DNA of 36,770 nucleotides from Gammaproteobacteria bacterium (GCA_020029535.1 JAIBJM010000019.1:1-36770); one strand, 5' to 3'. Positions 28,345-36,579 are shown, numbered from the stretch's first letter. The notes: generated from the sequence alone by a model not told the origin. Program-made: numbers and translations.

Positions 28345-28977
28345 TCAGGTGTCCTCGCCGCGCTTGTCTGTGCGATGTTCATGCGACGTCCCGGAATGGC
28401 CTGAAAGCTCCGTGGCGATCGACGCAAACTCCTCCTGCCCGCGCACTTCATCAAAATGCCGGCATTCGGCCTGCAGCGCTTCGCGCCACGGCTGATCTTG
28501 CGGTTCATGACGGCCGCAGGGCACCTGCGTCACAAAGCCCGGATAGCCATCTGTGCGATAGGGGTCATCCGCGGCATCCAGCGGTGGTGGTGTGATGGCG
28601 CCGTCTTCGACATCGAGCGGAAACATCCAGCAGGTGAAGGGCTTGTAGCGCCAGGGGTGTTCGCGCCGCTTCAGGCCCAGCTTCTGCAGTGCGCACAGTC
28701 CCTGCGTGTCGGCGAACACACAGCGCGTCCTCGGGAAATGTGCTGGATAGGCCGCATTGCGGTACTCATGCGGTCGCGTCGCGGTCTTGCGGCCCAGATG
28801 TTCGCCGTTCCAGTAACCCTCGACGATGTACTCCGCAGGCAGCGTGGCGCGCAGTTCTGGAGTGCTGTCGACGAGCTGCCTGAGGCGCGCTTCTTCGGTG
28901 TCGCTGAGGTACACGCCATCGTGACAGCACATCGCCTCGCAGGCGGCGACGTCGCAGGTTTTCAGCCGGGTTTCCAC
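28345..28977 (-). CDS. Cysteine-cluster protein (YkgJ/DUF3109-like), GTG start
   Basis: A 210-residue cytoplasmic protein with conserved cysteines: C8, C13, C17 and C18 near the N-terminus (CDVAACEAMCC), then RTRCVFAD, GLCALQ, FTCWMFPLD and VPCGRH. It resembles the YkgJ/DUF3109 group of putative metal-binding proteins. The function is unknown. No ATG gives a full-length product that keeps the first cysteines, so I propose the GTG at 28977, two bases past the amt stop, making it the coupled second gene of amt. Its reading frame stays open far upstream, antisense-style, through amt, but that part is a shadow. The stop faces pldA tail-to-tail, 36 bases apart. Confidence 0.75.
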   Translation of the reverse strand: METRLKTCDVAACEAMCCHDGVYLSDTEEARLRQLVDSTPELRATLPAEYIVEGYWNGEHLGRKTATRPHEYRNAAYPAHFPRTRCVFADTQGLCALQKLGLKRREHPWRYKPFTCWMFPLDVEDGAITPPPLDAADDPYRTDGYPGFVTQVPCGRHEPQDQPWREALQAECRHFDEVRGQEEFASIATELSGHSGTSHEHRTDKRGEDT

Positions 28978-28979
28978 CG

Positions 28980-30278
28980 CTACGGGTTGTAGCCCCGTTC
29001 GCCATGCTGCGCCAGATCGAGGCCTTCGGCTTCCTGTTCCTCGGAAACCCGTAATCCCAGCGTGCGATCCAGCACTTTCAGCAGCAGCCAGGTCATCACG
29101 GCGCACCAGGCCGCGCTGGCTGCGATGCCCAGTGCCTGCACGGCCAGCTGCGCGGCCATGCTCTGCTGCACCGTGAAGCCGGTGCCGCCCAGTGACGCCG
29201 CGGCGAACACCGCCGTCAGCAATGTTCCCACCACGCCGCCGACGCCGTGCACCGGCGACACGTCCAGCGAATCGTCGATGTGCAGCACACGCTTGAGCAG
29301 CTGCGTGGCGAAGAAGCAGGCGGTGCCCGCGATGAAACCGATGGCCACCGCGCCGGCTGGTCCGACGAAACCGGAAGCGGGAGTGATGGTGCCCAGGCCG
29401 GCAACCATGCCGGTCACCACGCCCAGCACACTGGGTTTGCCGTAGCGCTGCCACTCGATCAGCATCCACGCCAGCGCGCCCGCCGATGCGCCCAGATGCG
29501 TCGCGAGGATGGCCATGCCGGCCCCACCGCCGGCACTCAGCGCACTGCCACCGTTGAAGCCAAACCAGCCCACCCACAGCAGACCTGCGCCGCAGGCCAC
29601 CAGCGGCAGGTTGTGCGGTGCCATCGATGTCTGCGGAAATCCTCGCCGCTTGCCGACCACCAGCGCGCAAACCAGCGCCGCAACACCGGCATTCACGTGC
29701 ACCACGATGCCGCCGGCGAAGTCCATCACGCCCAGCTTCGCCAGCCAGCCGCCACCCCATACCCAGTGGGCGATCGGCACATAGACAAACATCAGCCACA
29801 ACGCGCTGAACCACAGCACCACACTGAAACGGATGCGCTCCGCATAGCCGCCGATTACCAGCGCGGGTGTAATGACTGCAAAAGTCAGCTGGAACATGAA
29901 GAACACGGATTCGGGCAGGCTGCCAACCAGGGTGTCGCGTTGCATGCCATTGAGGAAGGCCCGTTCGAAGCTGCCGATCAGTCCCTGCCAGGAGCCGCCA
30001 TTGCCGAAGCTCAGGCCGTAGCCGGCTGCAAACCACAGCATCGATGTGACGCAGGTGATGGCGAAACACTGGATCAGTACCGACAGAGCATTCTTGCCAC
30101 GCACCAGACCGCCGTAGAAAAGCGCCAGACCCGGCAGTGTCATCAGCAGTACCAGTGCAGTGGCGGTCAGCATCCACGCGGTATCGGCGGCGTTTGCCGC
30201 CGGCGCTTGTGCCTGGGCAGGCAACGCAGCCAACAGCAGGCCTGTGAACCCGCATCGTCGGGCAAATGAAAGGCGCAT
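28980..30278 (-). CDS. amt: Ammonium transporter (Amt family)
   Basis: A 432-residue inner-membrane ammonium channel. Residues 1-25 look like a cleavable signal, as in many proteobacterial Amt proteins. About eleven transmembrane helices follow, with TLPGLALFYGGLVRGKN and the pore twin histidines His194 (VVHVNAG) and His344 (SPVHGVGG). The cytoplasmic tail GLRVSEEQEAEGLDLAQHGERGY is the family C-terminus that meets PII proteins. A GGGGGAG Shine-Dalgarno supports the start. No glnK gene, the usual partner, is adjacent; the cysteine-cluster gene takes its downstream place. Confidence 0.97.
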   Translation of the reverse strand: MRLSFARRCGFTGLLLAALPAQAQAPAANAADTAWMLTATALVLLMTLPGLALFYGGLVRGKNALSVLIQCFAITCVTSMLWFAAGYGLSFGNGGSWQGLIGSFERAFLNGMQRDTLVGSLPESVFFMFQLTFAVITPALVIGGYAERIRFSVVLWFSALWLMFVYVPIAHWVWGGGWLAKLGVMDFAGGIVVHVNAGVAALVCALVVGKRRGFPQTSMAPHNLPLVACGAGLLWVGWFGFNGGSALSAGGGAGMAILATHLGASAGALAWMLIEWQRYGKPSVLGVVTGMVAGLGTITPASGFVGPAGAVAIGFIAGTACFFATQLLKRVLHIDDSLDVSPVHGVGGVVGTLLTAVFAAASLGGTGFTVQQSMAAQLAVQALGIAASAAWCAVMTWLLLKVLDRTLGLRVSEEQEAEGLDLAQHGERGYNP

Positions 30279-30362
30279 CGGTGTACTCCCCCGGATCTTC
30301 TAATTGTGCGATCTGCAGGGGGCGAGAATACTACGATCATCGCCACCGTTAGAAACTGAAAA

Positions 30363-30382
30363 GGCCGGCATTTCTGCCGGCC
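30363..30382 (-). terminator. Intrinsic terminator of the 5'-nucleotidase gene
   Basis: An 8-bp stem (GGCCGGCA/TGCCGGCC, 30363-30370 and 30375-30382) with a four-base loop is followed on the minus strand by TTTTCAG. It lies just downstream of the leftward nucleotidase stop and upstream of the amt promoter region. On the plus strand GTTTTC follows, but no rightward gene needs it. Confidence 0.85.
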
Positions 30383-30413
30383 GTTTTCATGCTCTGCATG
30401 CCGCTTCTGAAGA

Positions 30414-32198
30414 TCAGTTGATGCGCTGAATGCGTCCCTCGATGTTCGCCGTAAAGGGCTGCGCCAGGGTCTTCACATGGGTAACCAGGGCGTCGAGATC
30501 CACCAGGCCGACGATGCGATTGACGCCGTTCACGAGCACCAGGAAATTATCCCCGCCGCCCGCGAGGAAACTGTTCACTGTTACGCGATAAGTCCCGGCA
30601 GGATTCAGCGGAGTTCCATGAGCGTCCAGGATCTGGATCACGCGATCGCCCAGGGCGCGGGACGCGTCCCAGGTGTAGGTCAGCCCCGAAGTCTTCAGAA
30701 TGCGCGGCGTGCCTTGTCCCTGCCATTGCTGTTCGAGCAGCAACTTGATCTGTGCTCCGGTGAGGTCCATGGAGACGAGATCGTTGGCGAAGGGCTGAAT
30801 GGTGAACAGATCGCCCCAGGTCACTTCCCCCGCGGCAAGATCGGCGCGAATGCCGCCGGGATTCATGAAGCCGAACTGCACTCCGGTGACGATGCGCTGC
30901 GCATCGGCAATGAGATTGCCGAGTGCCGATTCGCCCGCGCTGTTTTCCGCGCGGGTGATGTCGCTGCTCGCGACGCCGATCAGTTGATTCACCAATGGCG
31001 CGACCCGGCTGTCAGCCGCCGCCACGAGCTGCGCCGTTGCGACATCAGGGCTGAGGCCCGGGCCGGCATCGCCCCACGTGGTGACAATGGCCGCGGATTT
31101 TTCGACCACGTCACCGGTAATGCGGCTGATCGCGATATCAATGTCGTCATAGGCCGTGCTGGCGGAGAAGGCCTGCGTGACCAGAATGGGCTTGCCGTTG
31201 CCATTGGCGATCAAGGCATTGGTGAAGGCATGTGTGTGACCGGAGATCACCACATCGACGTCGTCGTCCAGTTGCTTCACGACATCAATAATCGCGCCGC
31301 TCAGATTCTGCACGTCGGGCCTGGTCTGTCCGGTGTAGCTGGACTGGGTGGTACCTTTGTGAATGGTGACGACGACGGCCCGGATGCCCTGGTCACGCAG
31401 CTCTTTCACATACTTGTTGATGGCAGTCGCCTCATCGAGAAAACGCACGCCTGCGACGCCGCTTGGCGTCACGATGCTGGGCGTTTCGGTCAGCACGGCG
31501 CCGATGACGCCGATGCGCACACCGTTCACGATCCTGACGGCATAAGGGGTGAACACAGGTTTTCCGGTTGCGGCGGATACCACGTTCGCCGAGACGTAGG
31601 GGAACCTGGCGCCGCGCCACGGATCCTCGAGAAAGGGCCCTTTGCTGGAGTTGCCGCCATGAATGAGACGCTGCAATTCCGTCAGGCCTTCGTCGAACTC
31701 ATGATTGCCCAGTGTGCCGACGATATTGCACTTGGGCATCAGATGCGTCCGCGCGGTCAGGTATGCGCAATCCCGGTTGGCCAGCAGGTTCAGAACGCTG
31801 ACTGCCGGTTCATCCTGCAGCAACGCGGAATTCGGCGGAGAAGCGCCCACATGGTCGCCGGCGTGAATGATCAGCGAGCCGTCTTGCGCGCTGCCGGCGG
31901 CCGCTTTGAGATAGGCCGCCAACACTGCTGCGCCACCCGCCGGGCGGCCCGCCACCGTTCGCGGCGACAACTGACCGTGAAAATCGTTGATGCCGAGAAG
32001 CTTGAGCTTCACCACGGGATCCCGCGAGTTCCCGTCGCGCCAGCTCACGCGTTCGCCGGCTTTGTCGCGAATCTCGTGCGTGTTCCCGCGCGCATCATCG
32101 TCTCCTTCCAGAGAATGACCGGCGTCATGGGCCAGCGCCGGCGAAAAATTCAGGGCGAGAGCGGTCAGTGCAAAAATCGCAGTCCGTGCAGTACGCAT
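30414..32198 (-). CDS. Periplasmic 5'-nucleotidase / 2',3'-cyclic phosphodiesterase (UshA/YfkN-like)
   Basis: A 594-residue exported metallophosphoesterase that dephosphorylates nucleotides in the periplasm. A signal peptide covers residues 1-23 (ALAHD). The metallophosphatase domain has INDFHGQL (70-77), HAGDHVG (112-118), GNHEFDEG (164-171) and SGHTHAF. The C-terminal 5'-nucleotidase domain (about 430-594) shows ESALGNLIADA, NPGGIRADL, IQPFANDL and the closing GGGDNF. An AGGAGG Shine-Dalgarno lies upstream of the ATG at 32198, so the longer frame to 32303 was rejected. Whether it prefers UMP, UDP-sugars or cyclic nucleotides cannot be read. It could scavenge phosphate or nucleosides. Confidence 0.9.
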   Translation of the reverse strand: MRTARTAIFALTALALNFSPALAHDAGHSLEGDDDARGNTHEIRDKAGERVSWRDGNSRDPVVKLKLLGINDFHGQLSPRTVAGRPAGGAAVLAAYLKAAAGSAQDGSLIIHAGDHVGASPPNSALLQDEPAVSVLNLLANRDCAYLTARTHLMPKCNIVGTLGNHEFDEGLTELQRLIHGGNSSKGPFLEDPWRGARFPYVSANVVSAATGKPVFTPYAVRIVNGVRIGVIGAVLTETPSIVTPSGVAGVRFLDEATAINKYVKELRDQGIRAVVVTIHKGTTQSSYTGQTRPDVQNLSGAIIDVVKQLDDDVDVVISGHTHAFTNALIANGNGKPILVTQAFSASTAYDDIDIAISRITGDVVEKSAAIVTTWGDAGPGLSPDVATAQLVAAADSRVAPLVNQLIGVASSDITRAENSAGESALGNLIADAQRIVTGVQFGFMNPGGIRADLAAGEVTWGDLFTIQPFANDLVSMDLTGAQIKLLLEQQWQGQGTPRILKTSGLTYTWDASRALGDRVIQILDAHGTPLNPAGTYRVTVNSFLAGGGDNFLVLVNGVNRIVGLVDLDALVTHVKTLAQPFTANIEGRIQRIN

Positions 32199-32358
32199 GC
32201 CGTCCTCCTGATTGAGCGGATGGGGACGACTGAAGCCTACGAAGTTGCGTTGACAGATTGATGCCGTTCCTGTGTCCGCTCCATGAATGAAGCGGAACCC
32301 CACCGGGTTGTGTTACAAAAGCACTGCGTCAGTCAAATGCAAAAAAAGGGGACCTTTC
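32199..32358. promoter_or_regulatory. Divergent region between the 5'-nucleotidase and gfa
   Basis: A 160-base gap with promoters for both directions. A perfect TTGACA (32250-32255, plus strand) has no acceptable -10 box 16-18 bases away. An A-rich run (32340-32347) precedes the gfa Shine-Dalgarno. No small gene is evident. Confidence 0.35.
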
Positions 32359-32934
32359 ATGGCTGTTTCACTGCATCCCTCCATCGACCAGGGCATCAAG
32401 CCCGGTGTCAAGGACTTCGCCGGCGGCACACTCAGCTGCAAATGCGGTTCGAATCCGGTGACCGTAAGCCTCAAGGGCAACGTCGCGTTCAATCACGCCT
32501 GCGGCTGCACGAAGTGCTGGAAGCCCAATGGGGCGAAGTTCTCCGTCGTGGCGGTAATCTCGCGCGATAACCTGAAGGTGACAGCCAACGAAGGCAAGTT
32601 GAAGATTGTCGATCCTGCGGCGACGATTCAGCGTCACGCTTGCAAGGACTGCGGTGTTCACCTGTTCGGTCGTATCGAGAACAAGGCGCATCCGTTTTAC
32701 GGCCTCGACTTCGTGCACGTCGAGTTGTCAAAGGATTCGGGCTGGGCTGCTCCGGAGTTCGCGGCGTTTGTCTCGTCCATCATCGAGGGCGGCGGTGCCA
32801 AGCCCGAAGAGATGAACGCGGTGCGCTCGAGGTTGAAGGAGCTCGGACTGGAGCCCTACGACTGCCTCTCCCCACCGCTGATGGACCTGATCGCCACGCA
32901 CACCGCGAAACAGAAGGGCGTGCTGGCGGCCTGA
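32359..32934 (+). CDS. gfa: S-(hydroxymethyl)glutathione synthase
   Basis: A 191-residue zinc enzyme proposed to speed the joining of formaldehyde to glutathione, the first step of formaldehyde detoxification. All seven family cysteines are present: C27 and C29 (CKCG), C48, C50 and C53 (CGCTKC), and C95 and C98 (CKDC). Length matches the family (about 190). The start MAVSLHPS has AAGGGGA seven bases upstream; an in-frame ATG at 32287 was rejected. The partner formaldehyde dehydrogenase gene is not in the window. Confidence 0.93.
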   Translation: MAVSLHPSIDQGIKPGVKDFAGGTLSCKCGSNPVTVSLKGNVAFNHACGCTKCWKPNGAKFSVVAVISRDNLKVTANEGKLKIVDPAATIQRHACKDCGVHLFGRIENKAHPFYGLDFVHVELSKDSGWAAPEFAAFVSSIIEGGGAKPEEMNAVRSRLKELGLEPYDCLSPPLMDLIATHTAKQKGVLAA

Positions 32935-32949
32935 GCGGAATGCGCGAAG

Positions 32950-33588
32950 ATGCTCAGTGCAAGAAGAATGCTCAATGAGGAAACCTTCACCGGCCGTGGC
33001 GGTACCCGCATTTTCATGCGCTGCTGGCGGCCGGAATCACCGAAGGTGGTGGTGGCGATCTGCCACGGGGTGAACTCGCACAGTGGCCAGTACCTGTGGG
33101 TCGGTGAGCAATTGGCTGCCGCCGGTTGCGCGGTGTACGCGTACGACCATCGCGGCCGCGGAAATCGCTGGCTTCATCTGCGAGAGCTTCGCGTACCAGG
33201 TGCCGGCGCCCGCGCTGGTGCTGGCACTGGTGCGCCTGCTCGGCAGGATCGCGCCCAGGCTGCCGGTGCTCAAGCTGCATAGCTTGCGGTTCTCGAGGCG
33301 GATCCACTGTGCAAGGGCGAAGTGCAACCGGCGGGCACCGTGGCGGCACTGCTCAAGGCCGCAGATCGCATGAAGGCGGAGTTCAACACGCTGACACTGC
33401 CTTTGCTCATCATGCACGGCACCCTGGACAGGGCGACGATGCCCGCGGGCAGCAAGGAGTTCCACGCAGCGGCGGGATCGAAGGACAAGACGCTGAGGTT
33501 CTACGAGGGTCACTTTCACGATCTGCTGAACGACCTCGGCAAGGAGAAAGTGCTGGCCGACGTGATTGCGTGGATCAACACGCACTGA
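32950..33588 (+). pseudogene. Decayed alpha/beta hydrolase (lysophospholipase-like)
   Basis: Three pieces of one hydrolase lie in two frames. Piece one (frame of 32950, to about 33160) has FTGRGGTRIFMRCW, ICHGVNSHSGQY and YAYDHRGRG. Piece two (the frame of 33155, to about 33296) reads IAGFICESFAYQVPAPALVLALVRLL. Piece three (first frame again, about 33300-33588) has DPLCKGEVQPAGTVAALL, LIMHGTLDRATMPAGS, YEGHFHDLLNDLGKE and the normal end. The two joins (near 33155-33162 and 33294-33300) each shift frame, and the first also lacks about 80 residues, including the GxSxG nucleophile. The remnant cannot be active. The real start was probably ATG 32950 or 32968. Confidence 0.85.
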
Positions 33589-33626
33589 ACCGGCAGTCGG
33601 CGCTGTGCATTACCAGCACGAAGTCA

Positions 33627-34853
33627 TCAGATCCCGAGCTCTGTTTGAACAGCCTCTTCGGGCGGTTCGAAGATATAGAAGCCGCGCTTGCCTGTCGACT
33701 TGACGCGATAGAGCGCGGCGTCGGCATTGCGATACATGCGATCGAACTCGGCGTTATTCTCTGCTTCCAGGCTGATCCCGATGGAAACGCTGACGTGTGC
33801 CGGTGTGAGTGCGCCATTGCCTGCGTCGACATTCGCCAGAATGCGGCGCGCCAGATCGGTTGCGCTTTCGGCATCGCAATCGGGCGCGAAGATCATGAAT
33901 TCGTCACCGCCCAAACGCGCGCAGATATCCCCATGTCGAATACTGTCGCGTAGCACATCGGCCAGCCCCGAAATCGCGCGATCACCGGCCGCATGCCCGT
34001 GGGTGTCGTTGATCGACTTCAAGTTGTCGATGTCCACCAACAACGCAGCGTAGCTTGCTGTGCGGGGCGAGAGGGCCTTTTGAATGGCCGCCAATGCGCC
34101 GCGACGATTGAGCAGCATCGTCAACTCATCGCGAATGGAGGTGTGATAGTGCTGTTCGATGCGATCGCTGAGGTCATGGTGGTAGCGGGCGACCAGATAT
34201 CCGATCAGCAGTGCCGCGATCAGCGCAGCGGACAGGGACCCCAGCCCGATCGACCGGAAACCCCGTTCCTGGGCCAGGTAATACTGCAGGTCGAAGTCCA
34301 CGCCGATGAATCCACTGTAGCGCCCCCGGCTGTCGTAAATCGGTGCGTGCCCGGTCAGGAAATAGCCATAGTCGTCGCGTTGGAAAGTCGGTGTTACCCA
34401 TGTTTCACCCCGCCCAATGCGCTGCAGCCAGTCGCTCTCGTATTCCCTGCGTAGTCGAAAACGCTCGAAATATCCGGAGGGCATCAATGCATGCTTCGCA
34501 TGCAGCTCGGATGAGGTGGCGGTATCCAGAATGAAATACGCGCCATCGGCCCCGGCGAACATGGTGTAGACGTAGAAAATGTCCGGCATCGCGGAGTGAA
34601 AGCGCACCAGCGGTGCAAGAGCCCGCGCGTACAGTTCCGGGGTGTGGTTTTTCGGCTCGAGCAGCTGCCGATGCAAGTCGCCGTTGACGGCTGCTGCTGC
34701 CACGCGCGCGATGTTGCCGACATTCGTGCGCAGTACCGCCAAGCGGGCCTTTTGGGACAGCCACTGGGGCACCGCGACAATGGCCAGGAGCACGGCTGCA
34801 GCGACCAGCGTGGTGACCAGGAAAGTACGAAGTCTGAAGTGCCGCATGCGCAT
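33627..34853 (-). CDS. Membrane diguanylate cyclase with periplasmic sensor
   Basis: A 408-residue GGDEF enzyme that makes cyclic di-GMP from GTP. Helix one is at about 9-29 and helix two at about 201-223; between them is a roughly 170-residue periplasmic domain with Cache/PDC-like traits (IFYVYTMFAG, WVTPTFQRDDYGYFLTGHAPIYD, GFIGVDFDL). The GGDEF domain follows: DELTMLLNRRGAL, DIDNLKSINDTHGH and the intact GGDEF at 315-319. RHGD five residues before it is a matching inhibitory (RxxD) site, so product inhibition is likely. AAGGGAA precedes the ATG. No EAL domain is present. The signal it senses is unknown. Confidence 0.93.
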   Translation of the reverse strand: MRMRHFRLRTFLVTTLVAAAVLLAIVAVPQWLSQKARLAVLRTNVGNIARVAAAAVNGDLHRQLLEPKNHTPELYARALAPLVRFHSAMPDIFYVYTMFAGADGAYFILDTATSSELHAKHALMPSGYFERFRLRREYESDWLQRIGRGETWVTPTFQRDDYGYFLTGHAPIYDSRGRYSGFIGVDFDLQYYLAQERGFRSIGLGSLSAALIAALLIGYLVARYHHDLSDRIEQHYHTSIRDELTMLLNRRGALAAIQKALSPRTASYAALLVDIDNLKSINDTHGHAAGDRAISGLADVLRDSIRHGDICARLGGDEFMIFAPDCDAESATDLARRILANVDAGNGALTPAHVSVSIGISLEAENNAEFDRMYRNADAALYRVKSTGKRGFYIFEPPEEAVQTELGI

Positions 34854-34954
34854 GGAGTTCCCTTGACGGGCGATTCTCGCACAAGCCTGTTGGCTCCAGC
34901 GCTCGGCCGAGCGCTGGCTTTCATCTGCGGGGCTCAGCCCGCCGCGCAGCCCGG

Positions 34955-35374
34955 CTATTCTGCGGCGGTCGCAGTGAGCTCGTATTCGAGCTTCATCGGG
35001 CAGGGTCGGCTCCCGACGCGATCACGAAGGCGCACGCCCTCGCAGCTCAAGCGGCCTTTGGTCTGACGCGCCGCGCCGCGCCGGCTCCGCGACAAGCTGG
35101 TCACCAGCTCGCTCACCGGCTCACGCAAATCGAAGTTGCCGTCGCACTCGGCGCACGGGCAGGTGAAGCGGAAGAACGCCCGGGCCGCCGGAAAAAACGT
35201 GTGGGATTGCGGCGACGGCGTGCGCAGGCTGCCATCGTTGAACACCAGCGAAACCTGCAGTTGTCCGAGTGCGGGATACATATCGCGCACTGCGACTGCG
35301 CGCGCGCGTTCGAGTTGAAGGTTGTTGCGCCGTTGCTCGCTGACGCTGATCGTCTTGCGTGAAGCGAGCTTCAT
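34955..35374 (-). CDS. Conserved hypothetical protein with cysteine motif
   Basis: A 139-residue cytoplasmic protein. The basic N-terminus (about 1-30) is followed by a strand-rich middle and a cluster C72-P-C74-A-E-C77 in FFRFTCPCAECDGNFDL, then C111 and C125 (RPCPMKLEYEL). Four or five cysteines could bind zinc. I recognise it only as a recurring small proteobacterial family without function. Its ATG overlaps the stop of the 51-residue gene by 4 bases, so the two are coupled. Confidence 0.75.
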   Translation of the reverse strand: MKLASRKTISVSEQRRNNLQLERARAVAVRDMYPALGQLQVSLVFNDGSLRTPSPQSHTFFPAARAFFRFTCPCAECDGNFDLREPVSELVTSLSRSRRGAARQTKGRLSCEGVRLRDRVGSRPCPMKLEYELTATAAE

Positions 35375-35526
35375 GTGCCTGGCTTGGCCGGCGCCGCGCG
35401 CTCGACCGATGGTGCCGCCTCGCCCTCGATGGTCCCGCTGCCCGTGCGACGTTGCAGCTTCTCAGCCTGGCGCGTAAGTCGCGCCTGCTCTTTGAGCTTC
35501 TTCTGGTGGCGATAGTTGGTCTTCAT
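35371..35526 (-). CDS. Small basic protein of 51 residues
   Basis: A short open frame starts at ATG 35526 and reads MKTNYRHQKKLKEQARLTRQ, then a Lys/Arg-rich stretch and an Ala/Pro tail. It is likely helical and very basic at the N-terminus. GGAG lies ten bases upstream. The stop overlaps the next start (ATGA). Such short Lys-rich proteins with a KTNY-like start recur in proteobacteria and could touch RNA or ribosomes, which is an inference. Confidence 0.7.
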   Translation of the reverse strand: MKTNYRHQKKLKEQARLTRQAEKLQRRTGSGTIEGEAAPSVERAAPAKPGT

Positions 35527-35550
35527 GCGTCGCGGCTCCGGTCCGGGGCA

Positions 35551-35895
35551 TCAGGTGGCGGCTGGCGCAACCGGCAGGGCCGGTATGGCTGGCATGGCGC
35601 GCAGACGCTGCTCGTCGCGGACATCTTCGGAAGTGAGACCGGTCTGTGCCGCAATCACGTCGATCAGGCGATGCGAGGGGCTGCGCGGCAGATCGACCTG
35701 GTGCAGCCGTTCCCAGATGCGGATGCGTATGGTTGGGGTGTTCATCGACGAGCGTTGCTCGAGGAGTTCGAGCTGGCGGCGCTCAGCGGCTTCCGCCTGA
35801 TGTGCTGCAATGCGTGCCCGATAATCGGCATTGCTTTCGCCGGCGAACGGCACGGGACCGCGCGAGATACTTCCGGTCGGCTTGTTTTCGTCCAT
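35551..35895 (-). CDS. Conserved hypothetical protein, 114 residues
   Basis: No named family. The N-terminal half is charged and helical (YRARIAAHQAEAAERRQLELLEQRSS). The centre reads NTPTIRIRIWERLHQVDLPRSPSHRLIDVIAAQTGL, a pattern I have seen in other short proteobacterial hypotheticals, and the end is Ala/Pro-rich. A strong AGGAGG lies before the ATG. It is the first gene of the three-gene small cluster, 24 bases before the 51-residue gene. Confidence 0.75.
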   Translation of the reverse strand: MDENKPTGSISRGPVPFAGESNADYRARIAAHQAEAAERRQLELLEQRSSMNTPTIRIRIWERLHQVDLPRSPSHRLIDVIAAQTGLTSEDVRDEQRLRAMPAIPALPVAPAAT

Positions 35896-35922
35896 CAGCA
35901 GCCTCCTGTCCGATTTGTGGAA

Positions 35923-35950
35923 ACCGGCCCCGGAGTAATCCGGGGCCGGT
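35923..35950 (-). terminator. Terminator hairpin after the RRM gene
   Basis: A perfect 12-bp stem (ACCGGCCCCGGA, 35923-35934; TCCGGGGCCGGT, 35939-35950) with a four-base loop lies about 20 bases past the leftward RRM gene. Only TTT follows on the minus strand, so some read-through into the small-gene cluster is possible. Confidence 0.75.
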
Positions 35951-35970
35951 GCATTACGGACTGCAGCCGC

Positions 35971-36309
35971 TTACCAGCGACCGCCGCCGCCACCACCGCC
36001 GCCACCGCCGCGATAGCCACCACCACCACCGCCGCCACCGCCGCTCGGACGACCGCCGCCGGTGCGGGGCTTGTCCTGCGCTTCGTTGACGCGTAGCGGG
36101 CGGCCGCCCATGTCCTGACCGTTCAGGTTCTGGATGGCGCGGGCCGCATCGGCCTGGTTCATCTCGACGAAGCCAAAGCCACGCGGGCGACCGGTGTCGC
36201 GATCGGTCGGCAGGCTCACCGACTCGACGGTGCCATGCTGCGAAAACAGGGTACGGATTTCAGCGTCGGTGGCCGAAAACGGCAGGTTACCGACATAGAT
36301 CTTGGCCAT
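35971..36309 (-). CDS. RRM RNA-binding protein with glycine-rich tail
   Basis: A 112-residue protein with one RNA-recognition motif: RNP2 IYVGNL (4-9) and RNP1 RGFGFVEM (43-50), then a Gly-rich C-terminal tail with two runs of nine and ten glycines around YR. It resembles the small cold-inducible RNA-binding proteins of bacteria. It probably binds single-stranded RNA and may act as an RNA chaperone. The start MAKIYVGN has AGGAGA upstream; an ATG-like in-frame start at 36369 was rejected. A 270-base leader lies upstream. Confidence 0.92.
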   Translation of the reverse strand: MAKIYVGNLPFSATDAEIRTLFSQHGTVESVSLPTDRDTGRPRGFGFVEMNQADAARAIQNLNGQDMGGRPLRVNEAQDKPRTGGGRPSGGGGGGGGGYRGGGGGGGGGGRW

Positions 36310-36579
36310 GAATAATATCTCCTGAATGACTCGCGGCCGCGGGTTGTAAATGATTCCCGTTGGCCGCACTGAACGGCAGGCACGGCAGTCAGGTCAGGGA
36401 GAGATCGTCTCGCGAGCCATCGAACCGAAAGTCCTGTCACCTGATCGCAGGTGGCTCGGTCCCGCAATGAACTGCCCTGGAATGGCGCAGCAGGCGGGCA
36501 CTGGGACGTCAACGATCGGATGGCACTTTAACATGCCCAGCGTCGCCGTGCCGGCCACTTTCGGGCTTGCGGCTACCGC
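36310..36579 (-). promoter_or_regulatory. Long leader upstream of the RRM gene
   Basis: This 270-base region is the largest gene-free stretch. It holds no convincing small gene. A 6-bp hairpin (CACCTG/CAGGTG, 36438-36443 and 36448-36453) and a GC-rich segment near the gene are visible. A long 5' UTR, as in cold-shock genes, is possible but unproven. No clear promoter was found. Confidence 0.4.

Noticed and set aside
28978-30255. Upstream part of the open frame that contains the cysteine-cluster gene
   Set aside because: It overlaps amt in another frame and is Arg/Gly-rich nonsense; only the part after the amt stop is coding.
30477-32261. 594-codon plus-strand frame opposite the 5'-nucleotidase
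   Set aside because: It is antisense to a clear enzyme with full motifs and lacks any family match.
32250-32278. Perfect TTGACA as a gfa promoter
   Set aside because: No -10-like sequence follows at 16-18 bases, so a -35 alone is not enough.
33152-33305. NotI-like, XhoI-like and BamHI-like sites at the hydrolase joins as cloning scars
   Set aside because: Such sites are common in GC-rich DNA (another GCGGCCGC is near 36335), and the first arises from the conserved HRGRG codons.
35975-36060. Repetitive CCGCCN tract as CRISPR or tandem-repeat element
   Set aside because: It is the codon run for the polyglycine tail of the RRM protein; no spacers are present.
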